From Adiantum capillus-veneris (Eukaryota; Streptophyta; Polypodiopsida; Polypodiales; Pteridaceae): DNA of 64,000 bases. The position numbers were made by a program, and so were the translations under genes. The notes beneath the pieces are model-generated. The model saw only the letters and a program-made list of their open reading frames with translations. It did no database searches and was not told the DNA's origin. Positions within the stretch are counted from its first letter, which is position 1. Every line of letters begins with the position of its first letter. The stretch lies in assembly GCA_014529385.2 (NCBI GenBank), contig CM043965.1, positions 10,612,912 through 10,676,911 of the forward strand. The letters are read 5' to 3'. Below, piece after piece: positions 1-13,705 of the stretch.

Positions 1-2008
1 CTTTCATCCTTGACTTCATTTGCAAATGCGATTAAACCAGACTCTTGGATTTCTTTATCCATCAAAAGAAATGCAACATCAGCATCCTCATCACTGCTGA
101 TAGTGTTATCACTGTCCTCATCTGTCACCGTGGAATATTCTTCATCACTAGAATCATCCTCATCTTCATAAAGCTCCTCTAATCGTTTCCTTGTGTCCAT
201 ATTATAAAGATTCTTGGTACCTGTCTTTCCATAGAGGCTAATCGTACCATGTCGCCAATCTTAAACAGCTTCCACTGCACGTAACCATGGTCTGCCCAGT
301 ATAATAGGATATGCTCCCAACCCTGCTGGCATCACATGAAAATCAACCACTACCTTTGCATCATATGCCTCCACTTCTAAGCTCTTTACAACACCCAAGC
401 ATTTTACTTTCTGATGGTTTGCCAATCTGATCCGAAACCCTGACACCCCAGTCACTGTAAGACCCATCTTCTCAACGCATGAGTGTGTTATCACACATAT
501 TTGGGCCCCACCATCAACATAGCCTTGTCCTAAATTTTTCCTTTTGTGCCACACATCTACTATTGGATAGATATCTGGTAGCTCGTCCATTGCCAACACC
601 TTCACTGAACCTCTCTCTGGCTCTTTCTCCATTAGGTTAACCATCCTCTTCCACTGTCGCTTTAGCTTAGGCACCATCTCTATAAGCTGCCCAAAAGTAA
701 CATCGGCTTTCCTGCTTGTCAGATCCTCCTTCAAGTCATAGCTTAATTGCCCATCCCCTAGTGGAAAATCTGAAACATAAAACTTTCGACGAGATCTCGT
801 TTTCCTCTTGGCCTTGACATCCTCGCCTTCATGGCTCTTTCCTTTCTTCTTACTAGGAAATGGGGCACTTCTTCCTTCCTTATCCTCTGTGGTCCTCTTC
901 CCAATAGGCATCACTAATGTATCCTCTAGCTTTGATGCCTTCTCCAAGGTGACTACACTTAGCACTTTTGTCTTTTCCTTTTCCTCTTGGGTTAATCCAC
1001 TGGTTCCTTTATCTCCCTTAATTTCGATGCCATAATCATTTGACCTAGTTAACACCTGTCTTGGCAATGGATACATGTATCCCCCCATCCTTGGTGGCTT
1101 ATCACATTGTGGGCTGATGTGACCCAACTCTCCACAATTGTAACATGTGGGCGTCTGCCTCCAAAACCTACCATTGCTTTGTCCAACACCATTCCTAGGC
1201 CTTTCTTCACCTCCTGGCTGATTTGCAAACCTCCCTCGACCTCGATTATTTCCTACTTGACCTAGCATGTTTAGGTTGAGATTCTTTATCAAATCTACCA
1301 CTTGCCTCATGTCTTGCCTTAGCCCATCATCTTGCATCGATGTAGTGACCACTGTTGGCATAACCTGAGTAGTAACAGGAACCACTGGTTCATGATGAAC
1401 CCCTGACATGCGACCTTGTAAAGACTCTATAGGCTGAAATTCAGACCTCATGGATAAAGACTCCACCCCTAACTGGCTCATTTTCCTCAACTTCCACTCT
1501 TTGTTCCTTGCTACCTCTAGTGCATCTTTATATGTCCTAGGCTTCTTTAGCTCCACTCTCCAATGTATATTCTCCCAAAGACCAGCCGAGAACCTATCCT
1601 TCTTCATCATGTCAGGCGGGGGTACCTGTGGTGCTAAGGCCTTGCAATCTGCTCCCATGCCAATGAGAACTTACGTATGTACGCATCTACTGGCTCACCT
1701 TCCTTTTGCACCAAACCTTGTACTTCTTGCCAAACTTTGTCAGGATCTTCTATCTTCACAAACTCCACTTCCAACCCATGCCTTAGATTGTCCCAACTCA
1801 ATCTTACAGGTGGATCCGCTGCACGCAACTCCTCTTCAAATGTTTTGGACCAGACTCATGCATCACTCTTCAAAAAAATTTGGAGAAGACGTAACATCTG
1901 AAGAGGGTCATGAATCTGGTTGCTAATGCAGACAACCTCCATCTTTTCCAAAAAATCTTCCACATCTTCATCACTTCTTCCATGAAACTCCGGATAAGAG
2001 AAAGCCAT
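1..2008 (-). pseudogene. Gypsy A1 gag-protease, broken
   Basis: Gag probably starts at the ATG at 2008 (MAFSYPEFHG). The reading frame shifts near 1857 and again near 1650. The longest open stretch, 261-1658 (465 codons), covers the end of the capsid-like region, a basic linker, a CCHC zinc knuckle (CYNCGELGHISPQC, about residues 172-185), a long charged K/E-rich spacer, and a retropepsin domain around residue 386 with DGGA in place of the usual DSGA/DTGA, followed by ILGRPW. The frame is cut by a TAA at 261-263, where gypsy A2 has CAA (Q). Coding then continues in an acidic S/D/E-rich linker to the window edge. Gag packages RNA and the protease processes the polyprotein. The DGG variant recurs in gypsy A2 and B, so it belongs to this group and is not a mutation of this copy. 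Confidence 0.8.
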
Positions 2009-2110
2009 GGCTACCCAAGTTACAATGCTTTGAGAACCCCTTTGAACACACGTGCAAGAACCCAAAACTTTTGACTACCCAATCCCCAGAAACTTCAATG
2101 GAGCTCAACT

Positions 2111-2353
2111 TTAGATAAGGACAAACACATGCACATCAAATGAGTTTTCATAGTTGATCATCGGAATTACAAGAGGCAAAGGACATTCCAAGATCTCTCG
2201 TAATCTTCTTGGCCCGAACATAAAGACTATGCGCTGCTGGAAAAAAATCTTCCTGGACACATGAACATTTATCTGATTTCTTTGAGTTAAATGAAATGGA
2301 GTGAATTGAGGGCCATTTTGATCATCCATTAAAGCCAACCATGAAGCTCCCAA
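2111..2353 (-). CDS. Small conserved ORF upstream of gag (gypsy A1)
   Basis: An 80-codon ORF lies in the leader between the primer-binding site and gag; an inner ATG at 2329 fits the homologue better. It resembles no family I recognise. It is clearly related to the ORF at 26271-26507, which has the same position in gypsy B: both contain KIFFQQRIVF and end in SFDVHVF followed by two or three hydrophobic residues. The two elements have unrelated LTRs, so the shared protein sequence suggests selection. No signal peptide or zinc motif is visible; the ORF is hydrophobic and basic. Gypsy A2 has lost it through a deletion. Confidence 0.5.
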   Translation of the reverse strand: MGASWLALMDDQNGPQFTPFHLTQRNQINVHVSRKIFFQQRIVFMFGPRRLREILECPLPLVIPMINYENSFDVHVFVLI

Positions 2354-3002
2354 GAAGGCACACCTGACTTAACCTCTGATTTTTCCGAAATTTCAGCAGC
2401 GTAACAGCATAAATGGCTCAAAAGACCAAAAAACCAGCCATCATAACTTGAAAAAATTTTGGCAGAGTTTCCCCAGAAATAGAGCAGTATGAACCCAAAA
2501 TATAGATTGTATATGTATGCATAAACTGTCAACAATAGAACCCAAGCATCAAGAAGGACTCACTAGTACATAGCCTATGGCGAGGTCACAAAAAGGGTGC
2601 TCTAGCTACCTGTATCACCGAAAGGATCTCCACATTTGAGAATCCCCCAGCTCAATAAAAACCTCACGCTATCGGCCCTCACACGAAGGCTAATGCAAAT
2701 CGCGTATAGTCAAGTCTCAGAAATGGCTGGGACTGCCAAATAAAACCCAAGTATGGCTCCACAAAGGCGTACAATGGCAGTTTCCACAAGTAACGTACAA
2801 TCCAATAGACAATGCGCTCAAACAGGCGCCAAGTGATGCATACCCACAACAACTGCAAGTGACACCACTGCTAGTATATCTCTGTACTCTAGCTACCTGT
2901 ACCAGTGTGAATCACCTGTACCTGTACATGTCCCTGTAACCTGTAACCTGTAATCCCGAATCGCGAAGCTTGAAGCTCGAAGCAGAAGGTACTCGAAGAA
3001 GA
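2354..3002. other. Gypsy A1 5' leader, non-coding
   Basis: This is untranslated leader between the primer-binding site and the small ORF. It matches 63478-64000 of gypsy A2. It holds no credible ORF, only short CTGTAC/CTGTAA-rich stretches near 2885-2955. Confidence 0.5.
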
Positions 3003-3020
3003 TCCTCAGTGGGGGCACCA
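3003..3020 (-). promoter_or_regulatory. Primer-binding site of gypsy A1
   Basis: Read on the minus strand this is TGGTGCCCCCACTGAGGA, starting with the TGG that pairs with a tRNA 3' CCA and lying 6 nt from the LTR end. Gypsy B has the same first ten bases (26571-26580), so both probably use the same tRNA primer. I did not assign the tRNA. Confidence 0.65.
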
Positions 3021-3026
3021 AAAGAA

Positions 3027-4170
3027 TGTGAGCGGGATGGAAACACACAGAACGCCTCTATAATAACCCGACACACACTCTTGAAAGGATATACACACAC
3101 ACTATGGGGCACCACTCGGCTTACACAACACACCTGGCCGAAACAGGAAGCACACCTATGGAGTGAGAGGAGAGAGACTATCCATTTACCCACTCCACAC
3201 AGAGAGACACGCACACACACACACAACCAAAAAACTCAGCTCAAAAGAGGAGAACTTCTGATGTTTAGATACAAATGAGCTTGGGCCAACACCAATGGGC
3301 AAATAGCTCACACAAAATGGGTAAAATATACTAGATACAATCACAAATTGAAGCAGAAGCTTCGCTCATAGGAGACACTTACACAGCAAAAAAAGCAGAA
3401 AAAGAGTGAGAAATTTGGAAAAATGGACAGCGCCATCGCGTCCGGAACGGCCCAAACCCCCAGTCTACAATGTCAAAGTGCTCAAATCCGACCTCGAATG
3501 AGCAGTTTACGGCCAAAACAGGCTCCAAAATGAGCAAAAACACACCTGCGGCTGTTCCTCCTCTCTTCTCCACGTTTTTTCTGGTCTTCTCTCAGTTTTT
3601 TCAGTTCCCACACTTAGCTTTATTAGTTGGGCACCCTTGGCCTTTTAGATGACCTCAAACGGACCCCGAACAGGCCAAAAATTGACCTCGCAGTGCATAG
3701 TTGTCACCTTTTTGCATCATCTGCACACCTGGCACTCAACTTTTCCCAATAATGCATCCCGCAACCACGTGAAGTAGCCCCAAAATATGGTCCTCATGAT
3801 GACCTTTCTGCATAATTATCACAAGAAAACATCCACGTCGTGTCTGTACTCATCCACGTGCAAATATTGACCCCATTCGATGTCCTGACGCCACTAGATT
3901 CCATTTGACGCACCTGCTTACCTCATGTCGCGAGCCCGCGGATAGCTTCCTCAAGAATTTTTATGTGCTACCAACTCCTCACTATTGTAGAAAAAACACA
4001 CTGGTACTGGTAACGATGAAAATCGATGCACTATGTACACCTTGTCCTACCTGTACACATGTGGGCCCCACATAACCACATGGCTCTGGAAAATGGGCAA
4101 TTCTTTATTTGATGCACCATGCATGTGTATGTACATATGCGCAATCCCTTTATCCAAAAAACTCCTGACA
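3027..4170 (-). repeat. 5' LTR of gypsy A1
   Basis: About 1.14 kb, bounded by TG...CA in minus orientation. It matches 41181-42303 (3' LTR of gypsy A2) along its length with scattered substitutions and small indels, including a CA-rich stretch near 3205-3225 and the shared segment around 3590-3690. Confidence 0.85.
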
Positions 4171-6335
4171 ACGTGCAATCGTGTTGGGGCGACAAAGGAT
4201 CTGTACAATCTATGGATAGTCAACCCCATTCGCTAAGAACACTACCGTCCTACATGGGAGAGTACGACACCAAGTCAGATGTGGTTGCAGTCCCATCAAA
4301 GAGACTGTCTCCCAACAAGGCCATCGATTCAAAGGGGCTAGTAGATATTCTATCTACCTCAGTCACCTACACCATAATGTTAGCCGAGTTGCTCAGAATA
4401 AGACCAAACATGTGGGCTAATGTGGGTAAATGTCTAGAGAAATTTGGTGTAAAAACCCCAATGACTCAAATCGAGGAAGGCATCAAAGAGCTTGAAATGC
4501 CGCAACTAAATACTAGGCCAGTGCCATTAAACAAGGTAGGCGAGTATTATGAGGGAGAAGATGGAAACACCACCCTTCCTATGGAATTCAATAATGTAAA
4601 AACCATGGCAATCCTTGACAGTGGAGCTGGTGTGGCCATTGCAACCAAAGAGGTTTGGAAAAAATGGGGAAAACCTGCCTTGATATCCACACGAATGACC
4701 CTGCAGCTTGCACACGGACACAAGGAAAAGCCCCTAGGACTGCTAGAAAAAGTACTTGTTACTTCTTGTGGCATTGAATATGAACACACTTTTGTTGTTG
4801 TTGACTTTGGCAAGAAGAACAACTATGACATCATTCTGGGAAGACCATTCATGCGACAATTGAAAATGGTCCAAGATTGGGGTTATGACCATATATACCT
4901 GAGACATATGGAAACTATAACAAAGATAAACTTGAGGGACCATAGCTATAGGGATGTGACGAGAACACCGGTTGAGGAGTTTGATTCCACCACAGTAGCA
5001 GGATCAGAACTTCCAGCTTGGTTAGGTAAGCCTAAAGAACTGTGGATGTGTGGAGCTTCACAATGTGGTAGCTTGAAACAAGAGGAATGTATCCTAGAGC
5101 GGGTTATAGAGGATAGAGACTATATCCCAGAACCATTTCCTGAAGAAGAGTTAGAGCCTTTTGGATGGGAACACATCTTGGATACTTTGGACGTGTGCGC
5201 CGTGGAGGATGCTCCCACAACAAAGTTTTGTGATGAAAATGGCTATGATGTCGTTCCTTATTTTGCAGTGAGTGTAATCCAGAAAAACGAAGAGAACCAG
5301 ACATCAACAAGCTCTCGACATAAGGAGCAAACAAATAAATGTAAAGAATCAAAAGATGAAGAAGACGACGAGTTCTATGATTTTGTAGAACACTTCGAGC
5401 TTCAAGAAGATCAACGACCCAGGAATCAATGTCATCGCTACACGAATAAAGTGCATCAAAAGTGGATTCCAAAGTCCTCGGTGAAGACACAACCACCACA
5501 AGCATCCTCATACATGGCTCCTAATAAGGAGGCAAAGACTCAGCTAGGAGGAATACGACTAGAGCAAAAAGCTAACAATGCTCTAAACAATGGGCTAGAA
5601 AAGTCCTCCAAGAAACTACCACCCACTAGAAAACAAACAGTAACTTTCCACTACCAGCCAAAAAATCAAGGGAAAGTACAAGAAGTCAACCTTGCTGAGG
5701 ATAGTAGCAATAGTGATGAATCCTACGACATCCCCTATCATCAACTCAGGCCATCACCACCAACCCCTTCAACAACAACCATGATAGGTCAAAAGAACAG
5801 GACAACAAGTCAACGCCAAAAAGCTCGACAAATCTGGATACCAAAAAGCCAGATCGGCCAAAAACAGATATGGATCAAGAAGACAAAGATCTCTAATGAC
5901 AAATCACAAGATCCAACACCAAAACAAAAACAAGGAAAGCGTGCACAAATGGGTAAGAATATCACAAAGTCGCAAGCTTTCACAACTCAGGTTTGGACTC
6001 CAAAGAAGTTGATTCAAGCACAAAAAAGTCAAGAATGCATTTGGATTCCAAAACAACCACAGTATCAACTTTCAAAGCCTGTATCCCGTCCCCAACCAAG
6101 CGTACAAGGGCTGAAGCAAAGACCACTGTCGACTCACACAACAAAAAGGTGGATCCCAAAGAAGTCTCTTCAAACACAAACAAAGCACGGCCAAGTATGG
6201 GTTCCCAAACGAGCGTCAGCAACAAAACATCCAATAATCACAAAAGAATGGGTCCCAAAGAAGAACAACAAAACTGCTGTCAGTGCACCGCCGCTTGAAT
6301 TCTTACAATTCTTCCTACAATTACAGTACAGTTAG
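4171..6335 (+). CDS. Post-integrase-position ORF: retropepsin domain plus WIPK repeats (element C', 5'-truncated)
   Basis: The frame is open from inside the gypsy A1 LTR to a stop at 6335. The native part starts at the insertion point, 4171, so the true start is missing. In order: about 130 residues with a motif like LAELLRIRPNMW; a retropepsin-like domain with AILDSGAG near 4600 and IILGRPF near 4833; an acidic region; then a lysine/glutamine-rich tail with eight spaced copies of a W-[I/V/T/K]-[P/K]-K motif (KWIPKS, IWIPKS, IWIKKT, VWTPKK, IWIPKQ, RWIPKK, VWVPKR, EWVPKK) between about 5460 and 6260. No reverse transcriptase or integrase follows; a polypurine tract does. The ORF thus sits where an env-like gene would. 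Its function is unknown. The domain could be a catalytic protease or a non-catalytic retropepsin fold. Confidence 0.65.
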
Positions 6336-6600
6336 AAGAGAGCAAGTCGCTTCAAATTATCAAGCAACGATACAGGAGCTTCAAAGACCATTACATTGCT
6401 TAGAATAGGAAGCCTCGCCAACAAATGCCAATAAGCAAATTTCTTATACCCACATCTTGCACAACATAAATCTTTTTCATGCATTGACTGTGTATGCATA
6501 ATAGGGCTACATTACAAGGCCTGCATAGGCACAACTTTTAATTGCCCAAGCACAACACATACCCTTTGCGATACACTATCGTAAAGGATGACTCCAAATA

Positions 6601-6612
6601 GGAAGGGGGGGC
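6601..6612 (+). promoter_or_regulatory. Polypurine tract of element C'
   Basis: GGAAGGGGGGGC lies about 265 bp after the ORF stop. Element C has AGGAGGGGGGGAGG at the matching place (30128-30141), and related sequence follows both. It would prime plus-strand DNA synthesis. Confidence 0.6.
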
Positions 6613-6900
6613 GCATTCTGAATGCGGGCCTAACATTATGACTATTAGAGGGCAATGTTTTGTGAGATGCATTGAATTTTTGCGTTTTATGTGATAATTT
6701 TCTGACGAAATTTACAGTATATGCCCTCATAGTAGTGTTACAGAGGAGTATGGGGACAAAATCCATATATGAGCCCCTAGGGACATGTGTATAGTGTACA
6801 TAGCATTTAGATTTCTATTTGAATGATTTTTCTTTTGTTGAGTTGTTTTAAGATTTTCTTTGTTTATTATTAAGAAAAAAAAATCCATAATCCACATGAA
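6613..6900 (+). repeat. Probable start of the 3' LTR of element C'
   Basis: After the polypurine tract the sequence shares landmarks with the region after the element C tract, including ATGCGG and a later TATGGGG...CCCCTAG segment (6750-6780 against 30281-30315). Exact LTR ends could not be set. Confidence 0.4.
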
Positions 6901-7878
6901 GAAAAGACTGACGAGAGGCCTGAGCACTACAAAGAGAAGAAGGTACAGGAAAACGATGAAACTTCACGAAGTATGTCTCAACAGCCACTACAACAGCCGA
7001 AGAACTTGTCACAAAGCAGTGTCAACATGCAACCGACAAGTCATACAAGTCAGAGTCTAGTAACTAAGCCACAAACTGAGTGAGGTATTAGTCCCAAAGC
7101 GTCAAGTAATATTCTCTGTGGTCTAAGCGTCTTAGCTATTCTAGGTACTACTCAAGCTGGAAGAGTTGAGCATATTTACGTTGTGTCGCTCATGCTGGTA
7201 TAGGTGAGCAAAAGAGTCGAAGTCTACGTACTTAAGTCTGGTGAAGTGAAGGAGAAGGTCCAAAAGACACTCACGTACTGAGCACAGTGAGATACGAGTG
7301 GAGAAACTTCTACATCGAAAACCCTTCTTGGAAAGGTGGAAGCTATTGAGACATCTTTTGATGTCACATGTACATTTATTCCTCGAAACACCCATCATCT
7401 CCTTCTTTCACATTGCATGCTTTTGTGACAAATTTCTCATATGCATATAGAGTGTCCCATAATTGGCACTTGCATCAGGCACTCTTTCCGTGTTTTACCC
7501 AAGCACTCACCTTTCATGAACATGTACTTCACGTTCAACTGCTCAACTCCAATAAGAGCGTATACCAAAGGCATTTTTTTCCCACCAGGTTTTTTTCCCT
7601 TTGGTCATCCAGGTTTTAGACCCTAATCTAAAGACACCTATCACCATCCTCTTGTACATACTCCTTCTACATCAAAAATAAATAAATGTTACTCAAATCA
7701 ATTGACAAATGAATTGGAGCACCAATTTCAGATCATCGCATACTTCTCCTCAATGGCGAGTCGAAGAATGGCCTACAATGACAAAGCTGCAGACAACACT
7801 AACAACATGATTGCACAGGAACAAAGAAGTTACCAATGAAGAAGAGCGGACACAAAAGTAATCAGAGGATCACAAAAG
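6901..7878. other. Unassigned degenerate sequence
   Basis: About 980 bp without a convincing gene. 6893-7060 reads as a Q/S/K-rich open stretch in one frame, possibly old coding sequence. Around 7568-7618 there is a run of GGTTTTTTTCCC / CCAGGTTTTAG type, which resembles sequence found in some copia LTRs. Neither is strong enough to call. Confidence 0.3.
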
Positions 7879-8420
<542 letters not shown>

Positions 8421-8466
8421 CACATCACCATCGACAATCAGGTCATGTCGGGGACGGCATGAACGC

Positions 8467-8478
8467 GGAAGGGGGGAA
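8467..8478 (+). promoter_or_regulatory. Polypurine-tract-like sequence of an LTR element
   Basis: GGAAGGGGGGAA lies directly before TGTTGACC, a typical LTR start, and about 20 bp after GTCGGGGACGGCATGA, which resembles the 3' tail of some plant chromovirus gypsy elements. It lies about 45 bp beyond the last recognisable helicase codon. Confidence 0.45.
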
Positions 8479-8990
8479 TGTTGACCGCTGGGTCAACAAC
8501 ACAACATAACTCAAGTTTCGTACCAAAGTCTTATCTTCTGCAAGTTATGAAATGCTGCGGATTATGGCTATAAATGTCATTTGTAATGAGTAGTTATTCT
8601 AATTTCAGAAGCCGGGGTGCAATGGCACTTCCAGATTGTAAATACAAAGCCATTTGACCTTTTCAACCCCATTTTTGGTTAAACCTAAGGTAGCCTTAGT
8701 ATATAAGGTACCTAGGTCATTTTGTAAAAAGACTTTTAATCATAATCAAAACTTAGCGCTATCGTCTACTATGTGTGAGAGAGAAAGAGAGTGAGCGTGA
8801 GATTCATCCTCTCGCTACGCCCGGCTCGCTCAACGCATTGGAGATCTGACTCCACCATTGTTGTAGGCTCGAGGAGAGCTACGCGACAACGCCAAGCATT
8901 CCACGCGAGACGAAGCGCACAAGCCGACGCATCTACGAGCTATTTGTGGCCGTAAGTGTATCAAACGATGTCTATTTTCTGCGTGCTAGT
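8479..8990 (+). repeat. Possible LTR (3' LTR of a lost gypsy element)
   Basis: This starts TGTTGACC after the polypurine tract and contains a TATA-like TATATAAG at 8700-8707, as an LTR promoter would. The right end is not defined; no clear target duplication or second LTR was found, so the end coordinate is a guess. Confidence 0.35.
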
Positions 8991-9992
8991 AGTCTATAGA
9001 ATTGTGGCGACATAAGCTACACATAGGTACTCATAAATTTCAGTTTCGGACACTTTCAAAATTATGTTCTGTCATCCTATGCGTTTTCCGTAGATGGGTT
9101 TAGAGTGAGGGTTTTGAGTGCAGAAGCTTAGGGACAGGTGTATCCTAGTGAAGGGATGGTGTTCCTTAAGTTTCGTACGAATCTGGCATGATTAGGTGAG
9201 TTACCTTCCGCATGTGTGTATGTGGCTAGGTGGTATAGTTGAGAGAAGTGAGGTTCTTGATTGTGGTTTAGTTGGCCTTCCTGAGTGTTGTATGTGTAGG
9301 ATGGTCTCAGCCTGACAAGCTAAAGAGATTTCCTCCGTGTGCCCATCGTGTCATCTGTGTCCTCGATTGACATTATGTTGATCTAGGTAGTGTTTGCATG
9401 CACTTCATGGGTGTGTAAGTCGCTCCCGTCCAATAGAGAGGACACTGAAAATTCACTGAACGAGGCCACCTGAGGCTCTAAGAGCGAGTGACATAGAGAT
9501 GCGCCTAGTCTAAGAGACTTTGGTTGTTTGGGATGCTACCTTGCTGTGCTCTCTCTGCCAGGATTCTACATGCATCCAACACACGTTACCAGAGATAGAT
9601 ACCGCTGTAGTGCAGTGCGTATGAGATGGGGGAATTAAGAGTTTGCGTTAACACGCGTAAGGGTCCAAGGGAGGAATAAGAGTTGAGGATCAACGGTGCC
9701 ATTGCGCCAGCTAACGCGGGAAGCAAGTGCTTCCATGCAGCTCGCTGCCAAGTGGCGGAGTCAGGGAACTCTCAGTAGAAGAGGGTGGAGATGCCTTTCC
9801 CTGGCTTGCTATTCCTACACCTCGCCATCCCATATCAAAGTTGAATCCAGGGCCCGGAATGCATCGCTTCTCCTTGCTGTTCCTCATTAGTAAAAGAGTC
9901 AACAATGCTCCATCCCATAAGTAGGAGGAGAAGGTGAATTTTGAACGTTGAATTGCTTGTGGTGAGCATGCCATTGTGGAAGAAGAACCTTG

Positions 9993-9996
<4 letters not shown>
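8991..9996. other. No recognisable feature
   Basis: About 1 kb with no long ORF on either strand. The stretch 9690-9900 is GC-richer and has short overlapping ORFs on both strands, but none matches a family I know. Confidence 0.3.
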
Positions 9997-11559
<1,563 letters not shown>

Positions 11560-12060
11560 GCTCGGAGTTTGAAATTCCCCGAATGGACAGGGCATGAGCT
11601 CTCTTCAAGAATAGATGATCTTGAAAAGCTAGATGAACTTCAATTGAGAGCTGTGTCTTCGATCTATGCTAAAAAGAGAAGACAAAAAGAGTTTTTTAAT
11701 AAGCATGTGTGCACGAAAGAGTTCAAAACAGGTGATTATGTACTTGTTTATACCTTGAAGCAACATGCCAAGAAACTTAAAAAGCGAGGGATGGGACCCT
11801 TTGTGATTAGTGACTTATCACAAAGTGGATCTGTCAAACTTGCTACATTAGCAGGAGAAGAAATGCCAAATTGGATTAATGGGTGTCGATTAAAAAAGTA
11901 TCATTTACCACTAACACAAGATGAAGGAGAAACAGAGGGTACAAGAGGAAGCCCAAGCAGAAGCAAAAGAACGCATTGCAAAAAGAAGGCTTCTACGACA
12001 ACAACAATAGAGTGGATCACCTTTGCGAATAAATGCTATTCAACTAACGAATTTTGGTGA
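11560..12060 (+). pseudogene. Gypsy integrase C-terminus (element C, 5'-truncated)
   Basis: About 165 codons match the end of a Ty3/gypsy integrase: FPEWTGHELSSRIDDLEKLDE, an AKKRRQKEFFNKH stretch, FKTGDYVLVYTL, and a final beta-rich domain (GMGPFVISDLS...VKLATLAGEEMPNWINGCRLKKYH). The catalytic core, RT and gag that should come before it are absent, so the element is truncated on the left. The stop is at 12058-12060 and overlaps the next ORF, which is in another frame. Confidence 0.75.
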
Positions 12061-12437
12061 AGACACAACGGAGCCAATAATTCCAGTCAAAGTGCGTAGC
12101 AATCAAGTTGAATCGACGGCATTGCTTGATTCTGGAGCTCAAACAAATCTAATCTCTTACAAATTATACAAACAACTCAAGCCCAAAGATCAACTACATC
12201 CTACTCCACAAGTGTTGAAAAGTAGTACATCACATTTGCTAAAAACATTGGGCTGGAATATATTGCATGTACAGATACATCAATATATTTACCCACACAA
12301 GTTTTACGTGGTTGAGGATGAGAGCACACTACACCCCATGTTGTTGGGACAACCTTGGAAAAAAGAGTATAATGTGCAGATAGAGTGGAATTCGGATACG
12401 ATCAAAATTCAACATGCACAAGAACAACAGGTGGTAG
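11921..12437 (+). pseudogene. Element C retropepsin/WIPK ORF, left half
   Basis: A separate ORF starts at ATG 11921 inside the integrase end. It opens with a Q/E/A/K/R-rich, probably coiled-coil segment (about 28 codons), then a TAG at 12008-12010, then a retropepsin-like domain: ALLDSGAQTNLIS near 12120 and LLGQPW near 12340. It is interrupted at 12437 by gypsy B and resumes in frame at 29225. The order (integrase end, then a second retropepsin ORF, then W-x-P-K repeats and a polypurine tract) matches element C'. A conventional gypsy protease lies upstream of RT, so this is an extra domain. Confidence 0.65.
12434..12437. repeat. Target-site duplication of gypsy B, left copy (GTAG)
   Basis: GTAG here and at 29221-29224 flank gypsy B. 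Removing the element and one copy restores the interrupted reading frame. Four bases is one fewer than usual for this class. Confidence 0.6.
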
Positions 12438-13452
12438 TGAGGCGGTCCGGGGCGGGCAACAAGAGAGGCGACCTCTAAACACCCCTCAAGGCTCCCGTGC
12501 TGCTCAATTGGGGCTGGGGCAACCACAAGCACAACACAACAACCAACCCACAGCCAAACCCAAACAAGATAGGGGCACCACCTAGTTATGGTATGCGAGC
12601 TAGGACGCAAGAGAGATTTTGGTACAACCAAGAAGATGCACCACACAACACACACAAGCAACCTCACACCAAGACACACACAAAATGGACCAGAGAGAGC
12701 TAGAGCAAAGGGAAGAGAGAGAGAAAAGGATCTTGCGTAATACCTTATTTATGACTTGCAAATGGAGATGGTTCGTTATGATGCTATCGTAGAACTTGTA
12801 CAAAACTCACTCACTGCTTAGTGATTGCTAAACATTGCCAAAACACACACACTGTCTTAGGGTGTGGGAGACCTCTCACCACAATACCCTCTTACAATGG
12901 ATAAAAAACTGGCAATGAAAAACACACTAAAACACTTTCTAAAATCAAGATCAACTGATACAAACCCAAAATACACAAGTCACCTTGAATTCACCAAACC
13001 GTATTGCACAAATGGAAGGACGAAGATTTGAACGTCGAATCACGCCTTTGATGCACCAAACCTCAATTTATTGATGATGAAGGAGCATATACAATAGTGG
13101 TTTTGAGATTTGTGGAACTCACACTCTTTCACTTGCAATGTGTAGCTTGAAGGCTTCTCTCACACCAAGAGTGAAGCTCACAAGTGGTTGCTACACCTAA
13201 GTCTCTCCTCACGCATAGAGTGTTGGGGTGCTTTGTGAGATGTTGGAGGTTGTTTTACAAGAAGGAAAGGGGACTATTTATAGGTTGGATACCCCTCATT
13301 AATATTATTGGAAATCCTAATTTACAAGCTAACAAATCAGGATTATGATTTTTTTGAATATCAAAACATTGCGTGCCTTCTTTCTTTGCTTGAGTCATGG
13401 GTGTGGGCTCAAAAGAAAGCATTATTGATGGTAGATAAGGTGAATGTAAGTA

Positions 13453-13504
<52 letters not shown>

Positions 13505-13705
13505 CTATACACATGTCTTGAGGTGAGGTGTCTTTTATGGTTAGGTCAATGCTATTTTGTGTTAGTATGTTAGTCGTTAATAATCACTAGAAAGTTAATG
13601 TTACATTTACAATGGGTAGAATGAGGTGGATGGTTGAAGTAAGATGGTTGAATGAAGTGAGAAAATCCTTGAGATGGTGAAGCTTGAAGAAGTTTTGGAC
13701 TTACT

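Larger units (their letters stand above)
1..4170 (-). mobile_element. Gypsy A1: LTR retrotransposon, partial (5' LTR, leader, gag, protease)
   Basis: This is a minus-strand Ty3/gypsy element whose 5' LTR lies at 3027-4170 and whose body runs left out of the window. From right to left it holds the LTR, a primer-binding site, a leader with a small ORF, gag, and the start of the protease region. A second copy (gypsy A2) occupies the right end of the window, so the LTR edges can be set by comparison: homology stops after ...CTCCTGACA at 4170 and starts at TGTGAG at 3027. The LTR therefore begins TGTCAG and ends TCACA in element orientation. The element sits inside the C' element; ACGTG at 4171-4175 would be one copy of its target duplication. 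Gag carries frameshifts and the protease frame a stop, so this copy is dead. Confidence 0.85.
4171..6900 (+). mobile_element. Element C': 3' portion of an LTR retroelement
   Basis: This holds the end of a long ORF, a 3' non-coding tail, a polypurine tract (6601-6612) and the start of a probable LTR, in the order expected for the 3' end of an LTR element. The 5' part was cut off by gypsy A1. The tail from about 6420 to 6805 matches 29950-30330, where a related element (C) has the same layout, so the two belong to one group. The right boundary is not clear; 6900 is approximate. Confidence 0.6.

Noticed and set aside
7368-7626. Short plus-strand ORFs near 7368-7626
   Set aside because: No recognisable motif; the CCAGGTTTT-rich part hints at an old LTR but cannot be bounded.
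8479-9700. A complete LTR element downstream of the helicase fragment
   Set aside because: Only one LTR start was found; no second LTR, primer site or target duplication could be identified.
9690-9975. Overlapping ORFs on both strands at 9696-9974
   Set aside because: Neither product matches a family, there is no start context or continuation, and coding on both strands is unlikely.
12329-12803. ORFs on both strands in the gypsy B LTR start (also 26538-26950)
   Set aside because: They recur in both LTRs, have no coding features and lie where U5 is expected.
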